Source: Agrocybe praecox (taxonomy: Eukaryota; Basidiomycota; Agaricomycetes; Agaricales; Agrocybaceae). Taken from it: 64,000 nt of DNA. Location: NCBI GenBank assembly GCA_964017145.1, contig OZ024847.1, forward strand, positions 2,790,001-2,854,000. Direction: 5' to 3'. Positions 10,989 to 22,636 of the stretch are shown piece by piece; the stretch's first letter is position 1; each line of letters begins with the position of its first letter. Under the pieces are notes generated by a model, which was not told where the DNA came from, did not search any database, and was given only the letters and a program-made list of their open reading frames with translations. A program made the translations under genes and the position numbers.

Positions 10989-12614
10989 TCAATCTTTCGA
11001 AGCATCGATTCTCTCGCTTTTGTCAACCTCATACAAGACCTCAGTGCGGATGACATATTTAGCACCAGATACAACCCCGCTTCCCTGTGGACAGATAGAT
11101 AAATGAGATACATGTTCTTTATTTGATTTTACTGCACGAACGTACCTCATGCAACACACTTCCTTTCGCAGCACCATGAGGGAAAACACAGATAGTCCCC
11201 GTCCGTGGCTTGACAGGCCTGGCTTCCAGGACACCTTGCGTAGACGATGGCAGGAAGAACGTTGTGCAACCACCGTCAAAGTCGTCATTCAGGTAAATCA
11301 GAAAAGTCAAGCGAGAGTAGACTGTCGGATCAGAATCGTAGACGTAAGATGGGGGATTGGTGGTGGAATTCAAGGCGGAAGATGGCCATGCACCGTCAAT
11401 CTAGGATATGCTCAGTATTTCTGTCAAATCGAGATCATGGCGATGCTTACATGTGGCCTGTATAAAGCACCAGGTCGATATCTATACAGTCTGAAACGTG
11501 AGTTGATGCCTTTGACAGCGCCTCCATGCACAGTTTGAGGTAGCAGAGGCCTGACTCTCTCGTATAACGTCGTGATGAACGTGGTATCAGCCAACCAAAT
11601 CAAGTTATGCGCAAGGACAGAAGAAAGCTGCGCAGCAGAGCCCGCTATTGGCTCATCGGGAATCAGTCCCACTGTTTCTGCTGCTTTGACTAGAGATTCG
11701 CATTCTGCGACTTCCAAGGCATCGTTGATAATAAAAGCCCCAGGCACACCGGGAAGTTCGTGCCTTGTAGGTTGTCTTGATCTTTCCGAAGAAGCCAGAA
11801 GGGGAAATGTATCGGGAGGAGAGTAATAGATAATAGCAGGATGCTTATTTGGAGGACGACGATCAGGGCCAGGTGTAATTTGCAGGGGTTTGAGAACATT
11901 GGATGCCGCTTCTGAGACGACTTGCGAATCCAAAGTCGGCTTCCGAGTAGAGGGTCCAGGATCCATAGTGAATGGTCGATACCACCGAAGCCTGCTTCCA
12001 GGTTGTACAACTCCTTCATCAGCAGCGTTTGCTTGAGCAATCATTTCCGGCTGTGTTGTTCGCAGAATTGCATCCAGGACTTGCCACACTCTATTTTCTT
12101 CCTCCTGCGACATTTTAGGTGTAAGCACCGCGTCGCATTCCCTCACCCAACGCTGCAAAGCACCAAGCTTTGGCACCTGCTCGCGAATGGCCATTTCCGC
12201 AAGGAGCACAAGAGCATCGACATGACGCTGATCCACAAGCGCAGATGATATCCTCGACGTCAGGGAGTGTCCTGGTTTCGTATTAACAAGCTATGTATCT
12301 CCGATATGGAAAACACAAGCACCTGTGTTGGTAGTTTCGTGTGCGACTCTCCAGTAATCATGCACAGCCGTTTTGAAGGGTTTCAAAGCCTTCGATCCAA
12401 TCAAGGATGGGTTTTTTGACAATAAAAGGAGAGTGTCTGTGGTTGTATCCAACTCGTCCTGGAATACCATCCCGCCAATCATATCACCCTCTGCAGATGC
12501 GTTGTTTTGCACTTCCGAGACAACGGAGTCCACATCAACGTCTGCTTTTAACTTTTTCATCGTAGACAGGACCTTTTCTGGCCCATTCTTGCGCTTCTTG
12601 GAGTTTTTGGCCAT
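10989..12614 (-). CDS. 2OG-Fe(II) oxygenase, prolyl 4-hydroxylase type, with basic N-terminal extension
   Basis: Exons 12323-12614, 11451-12271, 11146-11400 and 10989-11084 give 487 residues. The N-terminus MAKNSKKRKNGPEKVL...MKKLK looks like a nuclear localisation signal. The middle is of unknown fold (VDALVLLAEMAIREQ, VRECDAVLTPKM). The C-terminal P4H domain runs from FIINDALEVAECESLV to the end: YRPGALYRPH-IDGAWP supplies the iron-binding HxD, with the intron exactly after the His codon; FPHGAAKGSVLHE supplies the distal His, and RTEVLYE follows in the 2-oxoglutarate-binding strand region. These residues suggest an active dioxygenase. The substrate is unknown. It is divergent from the TFIIIC gene, with 174 bp between the start codons. 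Confidence 0.87.
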
Positions 12615-12788
12615 CTCGAATCGGTAAACGGCACCGTTCTCGAATAAAGTGTCTGAGAGAAAGAGCGTGGGAAAGCGTTCAGATGTAGGTGTATCTTATA
12701 TTTCGTCCCCGTCTTTTTCCATCGCACCGTGCATGTCATATTATTAGAAAGCCACCTTGCAGGAGGGTTTCTTGAAAAATACACCAAG
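12615..12788. promoter_or_regulatory. short bidirectional promoter region
   Basis: Only 174 bp separate the start codons of the oxygenase (minus) and the TFIIIC subunit (plus), so both promoters must overlap here or within the 5' exons. No clear TATA box is visible. Confidence 0.6.
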
Positions 12789-15700
12789 ATGTCAAACGGG
12801 ATGCAACGAGAACCTACGTTGTCCATTTATGCCGCCCTCCTTCTCCCAACGATTACCTCTCAACCTTCGTTAAAATCCATTCAATGGTCGGCAGATGGTC
12901 AAGCGTGTTTTGTGAACAAGGGGTGTGTAGTTATTCTGGTATATTGTATTCCCTTTTTGTTGAGGATTTATGCTGTTCTGAACAAAATCCCATGGATTTA
13001 GACGCCCGATCACGGTATAAATTTTGATATCGCATCGACGACGAAGTCCGCGCCTCACAAGGATGACCCTGCGCTTGGATGGTTCAAAACAATGGTTCAA
13101 AACGGCCAAGTGACTCCGATGAGATGGCCTGATTACTCTCAAGGTATGTTGAATGTCAGACTTTGCTTAACCGAAGATGAATTTGATTATGCATTCGAGA
13201 TTCTAGCTTGGGGAGCTGCGTCACTTGGGTCTATTGATTTATCGGTCATTGCTTTAGCCATATCTCCTACTGGGGTGTCTGCTCAGGGCGGGTGAGTATT
13301 TATAGACTTCTCAGTCGCCTCTCGTCTTAAGCCTGTTAAAGATGTGTTTTCGCAACTCTGAGTTCCAACATGGATTTACATTTATGGGCAGCGGATAAAA
13401 ACTACTTGAAAGGAGAATGGAAAAATGTCAGTATATTTTATTTATGCGCGTATATATGCTGACAACCACCATAGATTTTTGAACTGACGCCATATCTGTT
13501 GAAACACTTTGATCCCATTGGCGAACCGAGCATAACCTCAGTTTTAAAAGCGCAGACTGTTTGTAAGTCTTTTACTATCTGGATACTTTCGTCTCACACA
13601 CATCTAGGTATTGAATGGACACCACAGGCTCACTTCAACGTATACCCCACGCCTTCCATTGACGCATCTTTGCTGGTTCTTGGGGGTCGAGCAGGTTGTC
13701 TGACGTTCATAAGGTAAGACATCCTATAACGTCGTATTCAGATTGGCTCAGGCAACGCACAGACATCGGAATGGTACTGACCCAGAGATTTTATCAACTT
13801 TGAATGTTGCCGACGAATGGGTCACTCAAGTGGCATTCTCGTCTTGGAACGTTATTTCGCCGGGGCACTGTAAATCATTGATGATCATTTTGCCAAATAC
13901 AAATATTCACATTTTACTCTAGGCGAGGGTTATCTTGCATATGGAACTTCGGACGGTACTGTTGGGCTCGTGAAAATCACACAGCAGTTGGAAGAAGTCA
14001 AGGAAGAATTCTTTTTCAGCCCACAATATGCCGTCGAGACCACCTACGACATTGTATCAAGCCTAATTTATGGATCCGAAGGGAAATCGGGTATAACTGC
14101 AATGCGTTGGATACAAGTACCGGGGAGAAGTGTTAGTTCCTTTCTTCTCGTTATTTCTCAGCGTCAGCGTTGATGTCCTACTTGCAGGCAATTTTAGTAG
14201 TTTGCCACCCAGGACTTATAAAGCTCTGGTCCGAAGACTCGAACGGCGCAACGTCTCACTGGACAGGCATCCGCCTCTTCCGGTTACAAACACAGAGAAT
14301 ATGCGTCGATTCTTCGGCTTTCCATCCTGTGTGTGGTATCTCGTACCTTCGGAAGCAGGACAGACTCGTTGTCACACTTTACGACGGATCTTTTCACGTT
14401 ATACGCAATTTTTCGACAGATCCAAATTGGGCAACTAGGTCTGCTGCGAACATAGGAGAGGATCAACTGACGTCCGAAAGCCTGTCGTTCGTATCGAGGT
14501 CACATTCTATCAAAGCGGAGAAAGAACAAATCGACAGGAAAGACATGCTCAGGATCGACGGTGCTGTGCAGTATGATGATAACACTACCTTTATGTGGGT
14601 TTATGAGTAAGTGGCCCCTTTTTTATGGATTTTTTTTTCTTACAGTAATCGCTTCGTTTTAGGTCTGCGCGCCCCTCAGACTTTAGCTACAAGCACGACG
14701 CTAAGCATAACAGCACTCTCGTAGTTGCCCAAATGTGGAAGGACGATGATGACGATCTTCTCCTGCGCAATCTTGGCGATCTTCTAACCAACGTCAAAAC
14801 ATGTAAGAAAATAAAATCCAACTGCCCGTCTTCTCCTTTTGATTGACGCCCCTCTCGCAATTCTTTAGCTTCAGGGTTGTCTCCACTACATCTCCTCCGA
14901 CCTTTCTTATTACATCTTCGAAATCCTGTCCGATTGAATGCACTCCACACCAAATTCCTCGAATTATTACGAGCCCAATCCCAAACGGACAATTCCACGA
15001 AAATTACCGTTCCTGAACTAGTACAGGAAATGGACGAAGACATGAAAATTAAATTCAGACAAAGCTTGTCTGTCAACTTGTTCGGGTGGGATGACCTTCT
15101 TTCGTTACGAATGAAGCTTTCATTGGGTGATTTCGCTTGGGTTCGTAATCGATGTTTTTTACGCATACATTTCTTCGTTTTCCAACTTGTTTTTTTACCA
15201 GAAACTAGCCACCACTGAAAATCATCAAACGGAGATCGGTGTGATTGCCCAAGGTTTACTTAATACGATATCTCATCGCGTTCTGCGAGCTATTTTGCGT
15301 CATTTATTCTCGGTGCACAAGTCACTGACATGTATGTTTTATATTTCTAACTTTCATAGAAGGCGACGGCTGACATTTTACATGTTCATACAGCACAGGA
15401 TGTGCCTTTCGTATCTCGCGTGGTAGCTCAATCACTGCTTCCAGGATGCCCACCCGATCTTTCGGCAGAGGGGCAGAAGCTCTACGTTCTTACGCGAGAG
15501 CTCATCGAAGGCTCGAGTGCAGCTGACAGGGAATCTTCGACACCATCCGATGAAATAGTCAACAAACTCAAAGAGTCGTGCCCTGCTTGTGGTCTGGAGA
15601 TTCCTCTGCAAGACATCACCACGGGCGCATGCCCCAATGGACATACGTGGGGTAAGTGAATGTGCTTCCTCGTACCCGGGAGATTGGTCAATGACTCGAT

Positions 15701-15909
15701 CTACCTTATTAGCCCGTTGCTCCGTGACGACGTTCATCCTTTCTACGACATGGACCCGTACTTGCGTAGGGTGCAGTCGTAAGGCCTATCTTCCTCCCAC
15801 GCCGGAGAAAGTTCTCCCCGTCAGTGCACAAGGCTGGGTAGTGGAAGATCTCTTGAAGGCCGTCCATCGATGTCTGTTCTGTAGTAATGGTTTCGTTAGC
15901 ATCCTATGA
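12789..15909 (+). CDS. transcription factor IIIC 90-kDa-type subunit (WD-repeat N-terminus, zinc finger C-terminus)
   Basis: The gene starts MSNGMQREPTLSIYAALLLPT at 12789; an upstream in-frame ATG at 12729 is less likely. About ten introns. The N-terminal half is a WD-like propeller: LKSIQWSADGQACFV, FATLSSN-like and LHLWAADKNYLKGEW, LLVLGGRAGCL, EGYLAYGTSDGTVGLVKI and AILVVCHPGLIKLWSED. The C-terminus has the TFIIIC zinc-finger signature CPACGLEIPLQDITTGACPN-GH, then RTCVGCSRKAYLP and CLFCSNG; stop at 15907. This matches the TFIIIC_delta plus zf-TFIIIC architecture of the human GTF3C4 class, part of the complex that binds the B-box of tRNA genes and recruits TFIIIB and Pol III. Nuclear. Confident on family; individual exon borders in the middle are approximate. 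Confidence 0.88.
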
Positions 15910-16119
15910 TACGATATGACTCTCAATATCTCCGCCTGTCATATCTCAGTATTGACATTATTCATATACACTGCCGGCCGTGTATGACGAATGGCTGGAG
16001 AGCGATTTGTCCGGTGATGAAGGGTGCGATGAGATTCGAAAACAAGTGGATAAGGATATTACATATGGGCAGATTTCAATTTGGGATAGACTCTCTTCAC
16101 TTCCTGATAACAAAAACCT

Positions 16120-16662
16120 TTAGTATCCGACAGAGATCAAGTAATCTGCGAGGGTCTCGACAGCGGGCGTCATCTCGGGCGCTTGGATGGGAGCAGCATA
16201 CTCAGCGACAAGCACAGCCTGCTTGGTCTTCACGAGCACTGCACCGTCGCCCTGATAAACAATACGTATCAGATAAAGGTCAGGTATGGAAAAGAGATCG
16301 TTCGCACTCCTTTCTTGACCTGGATGGTGCGGTCACCAACTTGGAGAGCGAAGAATTTTGTTCCAGCTAGGCGCACTCCGCTAGCTTGAACGCCCGCATG
16401 GTTCGCAAAACCAGCAATGATTGCTTTCTGTTCCTCGGGGGTGATCTAGGAAGACACATATAAGAATTTTTGGGAATACATGCACTCGAAAACACGAACG
16501 GTGTAGCCGGGGCTTGATGCCCACACTCCGCCTTGTTGCCCAAGGATTGCAGCTTTGGAAATCTTGCCAGTGCCGAGGAGGTTGGTGTCAACGTATGCTG
16601 ATGAAAGTAATGAGATTACACAGATCCTTCAAGATAGACGGGTATTTACCTTGCCAGGACAT
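16120..16662 (-). CDS. profilin
   Basis: Minus strand. The first exon is only 13 nt (16650-16662, MSWQ plus one base), a classic profilin start; exon 2 begins at 16597 (AYVDTNLLGTGKISKAAILG). Further blocks are GGVWASSPGYTITPEEQKAI, GVRLAGTKFFALQVGDRTI, QGDGAVLVKTKQAVLVAEY and a C-terminus TLADYLISVGY at 16120. Length is about 126 residues, as usual. Profilin binds actin monomers and poly-proline and feeds actin to formins. The N- and C-terminal helices with aromatic residues (the poly-Pro site) are present. It is divergent from the next gene across about 240 bp. Confidence 0.95.
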
Positions 16663-16901
16663 AGTTAAGACGCGACTTGTGAACCAAAGGAGAGTCGATG
16701 TAAAGAAACGGTGGAGGACGGAAAGGGAGACTGTCGCGTTATGTATGAGATGCCCAGATAAGATTAGCTGACTGTGTGAATAATATTACATAATTCCAAC
16801 TTGCACATAAGTACACAAAATAAGCAACACTCCATGTAAATGTCTTCTTACAGAATCTTACTTGTTTAGTCTTTGCTAGCTTTATATGCCTTGCAGAAAA
16901 T

Positions 16902-19137
16902 ATGGGCTCATCAAGTTGGGGAAAGTCTCTTGACATCAAGCTTCAGATCCGATACCATGGCCTCAAGGCAACCCAATACTTCTCTAAATTTACTCCAGAA
17001 TCCGAACAGGTCTTCAGACGCGACTTGACTACTCTGAAGATTCCACACCCGAAGAAAATCAATGTCACCTTTGTTTCATATGGATGTGTCGAATGTATAT
17101 GGCCAGAAGTTGTATCAGGCGCTGTAAGCTTGCCACCATAGTTTGATCATGATGAAGAAATGTCACTTATGAATCGCGTTACCTAGACGCTTCACAAAAG
17201 TCTTGTACACAGGACATCACCTCCCACCCCTGATCTGCAAGATGCGCTGAGACAAACTCTCGGAGAGCTTTCAATGTATTTAAATCAGGATGTTATGTGA
17301 AATGCGGCTCTTAACTTATTGTCTAGTGTTAAATTGGGGCTCAAAGAAATGTAAAAGTTATCTGCGCCTCTAATGACATCACTTCTGATCCTTTCTTTTC
17401 TTTTCTTTAGATCTCACGAAACACCTCACGGGAACCCTCATTCGCATTCTGCTCAAGATAGAATTGTCGGTGTACCTTTTCCTATCAAAAAGCGTCCATA
17501 CCAAGACTCTTCGGCAACGACGACGACGACGACAGACTCGCGCTTCGGTGAAAATCCTGATTCGGAATCTTCACGCCCATTCAAAATCCCTAGACTTGAA
17601 CCTCGCACGGTCTGTTTATTTGAAACGCGTTGTTTATATGTTCACATGGCTTATCAGTTGCTCGACGTAGTATTTCAACTTGCCGCCGAATTCTACATTG
17701 CAATCGCAACGGAAACAGCTTCCTGTATATCCAATAAATGGACCAGGACAACTCAATGCAGTACGTACAAAGTGGTGTCTCTTTTGTCCATTTCGATCTT
17801 ACTTGTGGGCCATTTTGAAGGGCAAACTACCAGGACCGTTACCATCCACATCCACAGGGTCGTTAGCTGATTATTTACTGTCCTCTCTCGGCATGAGCAA
17901 CGGATACACTTCCACACCAAAGAGACCCCTTCCAAACAGACCGGTAAATCGTTTTCGGCGAGGTGTGGCAGAAGTTGCGCGTCATCCACATGACCCATCA
18001 TTATCTAGCAGCCCAGTACCATCCACCAGTTTATTGCCACCTAAACCAGCCAGCAATGCTCAACCAAGTACGTCCACTTCCAATCCCACAGAAAGGAGCA
18101 AACGTCCGATGGATGGAGCCGCAATGTCTCGTAGGCTTCTGGGGATAAATCCAGTCAGTCTATCAGCCGACAACTATACCTCAGGTGTCTGGACGACTCG
18201 TTGGGAAAGTACTTCCGCAAGTTTATTGCCGCAAGGAAAGGACGTCAACACACCCGTGAGTAGAACTCATATTGATATTGTCCACTATTATCTTCTAACA
18301 TCTTTTCGTGCCACGCTCAGATGGGGTCTGGGCGAATGCCTGGTGCACGTGGCCCGATAGAACACAATGAGGTTGGCCTTGATGCCTTGATGCTTTGTTA
18401 GGACAATTAAACTTAATGATTTATTCAGAATGCCACCGATGCCCATCCCCCTCTTTCTTCTTTCCCTCCACCTGCTGCTGCTGCTGCCACCGCTCAGAAT
18501 AACGACACGACTCCGAGAATAAAAGAAGAAGAAGTCATCGATAATCTAGAGTCAGATATGGCAAAGAGAAAAAACGTGAACAACCTTCGCACTCAACCGA
18601 ACGAACATACAGAGGAAATACAACGACTCACTCGAGAATCCTGGGATGTCAAGAGGCAGCTTACGGATGCTATACATAGAGAGAAAGTCATCATATCAGA
18701 GTTGAAGAAGTATGGTTCGGATTGGATACCAGAGCCGACCATAATTGGTGAAAGGGCTTCGGACGGTACGCGCATATTCATGCCTTCAATAAAAACGTCT
18801 TTTTGATCCATTATCCCAGACGAGTCAAATCTAAGAGAGCGTCTGGCACAGCTGGAAGTAGAGAGGACACTTACACGCGTTCAAGCTAATAAAGGTCTGA
18901 GTTTTTGTATCAAGTCACCGTCTGATATTCAACTCAATATTCCCTTTGGAAGATGCGAAAGATCGTTTGGCGGAGCTAGAAGCTCAATTAAAGCAGGAGA
19001 GAAAGCTGCGAGAACAGGCCGAAAACGTGATAGCGGATATCCGTCGCGAATGCAAGGCACCGTTCGTCGTTCCTAGCCTGTTGGACGCGTTCCGTCAAAT
19101 TTCGGAACTCTCTACACGCGCCATGGAGCCTTTATAA
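16902..19137 (+). CDS. unrecognised Ser/Pro-rich protein with C-terminal coiled coil
   Basis: The likely start is the ATG at 16902 (MGSSSWGKSLDIKLQIRYHG), which stays in phase through TLHKSLVHRTSPPTPDLQ, ISHETPHGNPHSHSAQD, a six-Thr run from a repeated ACG codon, RPFKIPRLEPRT, YFNLPPNSTLQSQRKQLPVY and GKLPGPLPSTSTGSLADYLL. A low-complexity stretch rich in Ser, Pro and Arg follows. From about 18540 the sequence becomes helical and charged (HTEEIQRLTRESWDVKRQL, LRERLAQLEVERTLTRVQAN, LEDAKDRLAELEAQLKQERK), a probable coiled coil, ending STRAMEPL-stop at 19137. I do not recognise the family. The N-terminal exon is the least certain part. Confidence 0.65.
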
Positions 19138-19318
19138 TTAACGCACCACTGCAGCAGGAAGCGTGCTGTTGCTCGATTTATAAGACAGTTATAATAACCA
19201 TAATTTTTTTATAATTGCATGGACACCACCTGGCAGAGAAATGAACAATATGATGGTCACGAGAGGATATGTATATGTATAACAACCAACGACAAAAATA
19301 TAATGATAGAAATGTCAA

Positions 19319-22300
19319 TTACTTCCCGCCTTTCTTTCCTGCTTTCCGTTCTTTACGTTTACGGCCAATGATGGAACCCAGCGGGTTGCTAGCCTTTTCA
19401 GCGCTCTTTTCTGGTGCAGCTTCGGTCTGTTTAGAGGTTTTTTGTTTATCCTCTGAAGCGATGCGGCGCTTTTTAGGTGAATGTTTGTCGGATTTCGAGG
19501 TTTGGTCATCGTCGGCCTCCCTCTTGCGTCTCTTATCGTTACCGGATGCAGCTTTTGTAGAGGATGGCTAATTTTAAAAAGCATCAATATTCATCTAAAC
19601 GGTCTGTTTTGAGGAGTTTAAGTTTACTCACATCTCTCTGTTCGTTTTGCATTGCTGTCCGGCGTTGTATCACCTGGATGTTTTCGATGGAGAATTCGAC
19701 AATAAGTGACCCCTTGCTCTTCCTTGCTCCTCCTTCCTCGGCTCTCTCTATTTCCTCTTTCAAGCGTTTGATCCTAGCATCATCTCGCTCCGATTCCTCT
19801 TTAGCCCGCTCGGCTTTCAAGATGTTTTCCAGCTCGTCCTTCCACCAAGATTCAAAAAGAGTGCCGACTTCAGGGTTGTTGTTTGCCCATCGGAGGAATC
19901 GCAATGCATCCGAATGCCTGTGCATCTCCACGAAACCGTATCCTTTACTCCTTCCCTTACCGGTGACAGGATCCACACGTTCAGCCTGACGCACGATTTT
20001 GGTTTGCTTCACACCAGTATCTCTGCCTGTGAATTTGCCCTTCTTCTTCTTCCCCTCGCCATGTTCATCCGCTTCAGCAGCAGCAACAGCAAGTTCTTTC
20101 TTCTTCTCCGCGGCGTCAGGAGCTGGTGTTTCCGTGTACTCGTCGACGGTAAGTGGTGTTCTCGTCTTGTGTTTGACCTCGGTGTTGAACGCCTTGATCG
20201 AGTGGGTTACGAGTCGCTTGACCATCCGCTCGGTGACGAACAGAGGTATTTGCCGCACGCTAAGACGAGTTTTGGAGATGAACAAAGACGGGTTAGATTT
20301 AAGAAGAGCACGTCGAGCGTTGAAGGAACTTGTACGACGTTCGACTTCGGCCGGCGTGAGTAGCTCTGAAGCAGGCGTTCCGGGCATGATAACTGTGTAG
20401 AAAGCGTAAGAAGGTTTATATGCATCTGAAAACTACTTTTGAACGTACCTCCTTCGCGCAGCAAGTACATATTCCTCTTATCAGCCTTTTCCCGGGCTTT
20501 CTCATTCGTTTCCTTCAATTTCAATGCTTGATCTCTCGTAACAGCCGTTACGACATCCAGGGTTCGCCCGTGCAAGACAAGACTCTGAGCTAAACTGGCT
20601 GAAGGATCTGGAGTCAAAAGCGACGTCATAGCGAAGGGATTCTTCTTGGGCTACAGAACAATAAATTAGTTGCAGTTCGTCGACGCAGTTCGTTCTGGCA
20701 TGATGTAACGAAACTGACCGCAACAGCTTGGCCTGTCGTCTCCGAGCGAAGAAGTTCGCTTTGTTGTACGGCTTTCTGTGCGTCTTCAAGTTTCCAGAAA
20801 CATGCAAAACCAGTACCTCTTGACCGTTGTGTCGCGGGATCCATGGTAATGCGAGCGTAGCGTAATGGTCCAAATGATTTGAATCTACGTCATGACGAGT
20901 TTTATAGCCAGAAAAAAAGTTGCAGACAACTCGAACGCACAATGTCCTTAGCTCTTCTTCCGTAGCCTCGAAAGGAATATTTCGAATGAAGAGAGTTGTG
21001 CCAGCTTCGGGAGGAGGCAGTTCCGGTTTCACAGGCTCTTCTTCTTCATCACTGTCGTCGTCTTCATCCGGTTGAGAGTCGCTGCTGTCGTCGCTGTCAT
21101 CTTCTCCGCCACTGTGCACGCCTAAGCCTTCATCTTCCTCGTCGTCACTGGCATCTGACGCATCTTCCATTTCAACGTCCTCCATTATTTTGGCCTTTTC
21201 TTCTTTCCATTTGTCTTTGCTCAACGCCCAGTCAACCGCTATGGTACGTTCGGTGGCTCTCTTATCATCCACCTGGTTATCTTCCTCCATCTCTTCATCT
21301 TTGTCCTCTTCTTGGTCTGACCCATCTTTCTTCTCGTCTGCACCATCTTTCTTTGCCCGTGCAGCCGCCGCTTTCTTCTCTAACCTCTTCAACTTCTTTT
21401 TCTTTTGCTTGTCAGAGACGAGTGTTTGAGCAGTGCCTGCACGCATGACCATGCCATTGCAGCCTTCAATCGCGCGTTCTGCATCCTTCTTGCTGAGCAT
21501 CCATACAAAAGCGAAACCTTTCGTTCTTGGCTTAGCAGCAGAATAAGCTGCAGCAATAGCTGCAGACGTGCTACTTTCCGCTTTCACTGCATCTTGTTCT
21601 TTTTCGGGTAACGGTCTGTCGTCCAAGGGTATGTGAATAGAGTATATGGGCCCATAAGGCAAGAAGACTGCGCGTAAATCCTGTTCCGAAGCATTGAAAG
21701 GGATATTACGGACAATTAGGCGACTAGCATGGCTGGGAGCAGCCACAGCAGCAGCTTTGCCTTTGACATCAGCCGAGTCTTTTGCGGGTTTGGTGATTGG
21801 TTTTGAAAGGGTTTCCAGGCGTTTTTTGAGGGTCACCGAGAGAAGAGCTTCCTTGTAAACATGGGCGTGGAGTTTGTTGACGGCGTCACATGCGAGAGTG
21901 GAGGTTGAGAACAGTACATGTGCTATAGGAAGTGTAAGAATGGGATTTTATGATCTTTGGAAAATATAACGGACCCGTAGTAGGATCTTCATCTCCGTTC
22001 TCGTTTTTCACAGGCCATTCAACCGTTTCTGCACCTTCGTATTTGCGAATCTTCTTCCACAAAACTTTGGAGTCCAGATTTTTATTGGTAGGCAAGCCCG
22101 AGATGACAATCGTCCGGGTTGCATTTGGGTCATGAGGAGCTCTAGGCAATTGATGTGCAGGTCGCGGCTTGGGCTCCTTCTTAATGACTTCTTTTCTTTC
22201 TCCTTTCTCGCCCTTCTCTCTGGGCTTTTCAAAAATATTTAGTGCATTATATTGCGATGTCATACAAGTCATGACATACCTTCGTATCAGCCCACTGCAC

Positions 22301-22636
22301 GCGTAATTTCCGTCCTACAAGGTTCAATCCATCCTTGGAAATGTCCGCAAACGCAGTTTCGGCATCCTCCTTCAATGCAAAAGAAACATATCCAACTCCC
22401 TTCGAAAGACCTGTTCCTTGTTCAGTAACCACAAAGGCCGACCTCACTGGGGCGATATCAGAGAATAAAGTCTCCAAGTCGACGGAGGTAGCATTATATG
22501 GCAAATTTGAAACAAATAATGTGAAGCTGCAGGAACGTCAGGATCTGAGGAATTGCACTAAGTTTAAACGGTACCCATGAGTTATCGCCTCCGAATTTTC
22601 TTCCCTTTCTTTCCTCTTTCCTACAGTCTCTGACAT
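19319..22636 (-). CDS. NOP4: nucleolar multi-RRM ribosome-biogenesis protein, Nop4/RBM28 type
   Basis: Start MSETVGKRKEREENSEAITH at 22636; stop at 19319. There are five RRM-like units. RRM1 is FTLFVSNLPYNATSVDLETL with GVGYVSFA. RRM2 is RTIVISGLPTNKNLDSKVLW. RRM3 is SRLIVRNIPFNASEQDLRAV with KGFAFVWM. RRM4 is TTLFIRNIPFEATEEELRTL with GTGFACFW. The last is a divergent unit with RLSVRQIPLFVTERMVKRL and GYGFVEMHRHSDALRFL. A long Asp/Glu/Ser acidic tract lies between RRM3 and RRM4, and the C-terminus is Lys-rich (IIGRKRKERKAGKKGGK). This order matches yeast Nop4, which is needed for 60S subunit assembly in the nucleolus. Several introns. The opposite-strand frames over it are shadows of its biased composition. 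Confidence 0.9.

Noticed and set aside
19564..20400. Long plus-strand frames opposite Nop4
   Set aside because: The minus strand encodes conserved RRM blocks; the plus-strand frames are Ser/Phe/Leu-rich shadows of its Lys/Glu-rich sequence.
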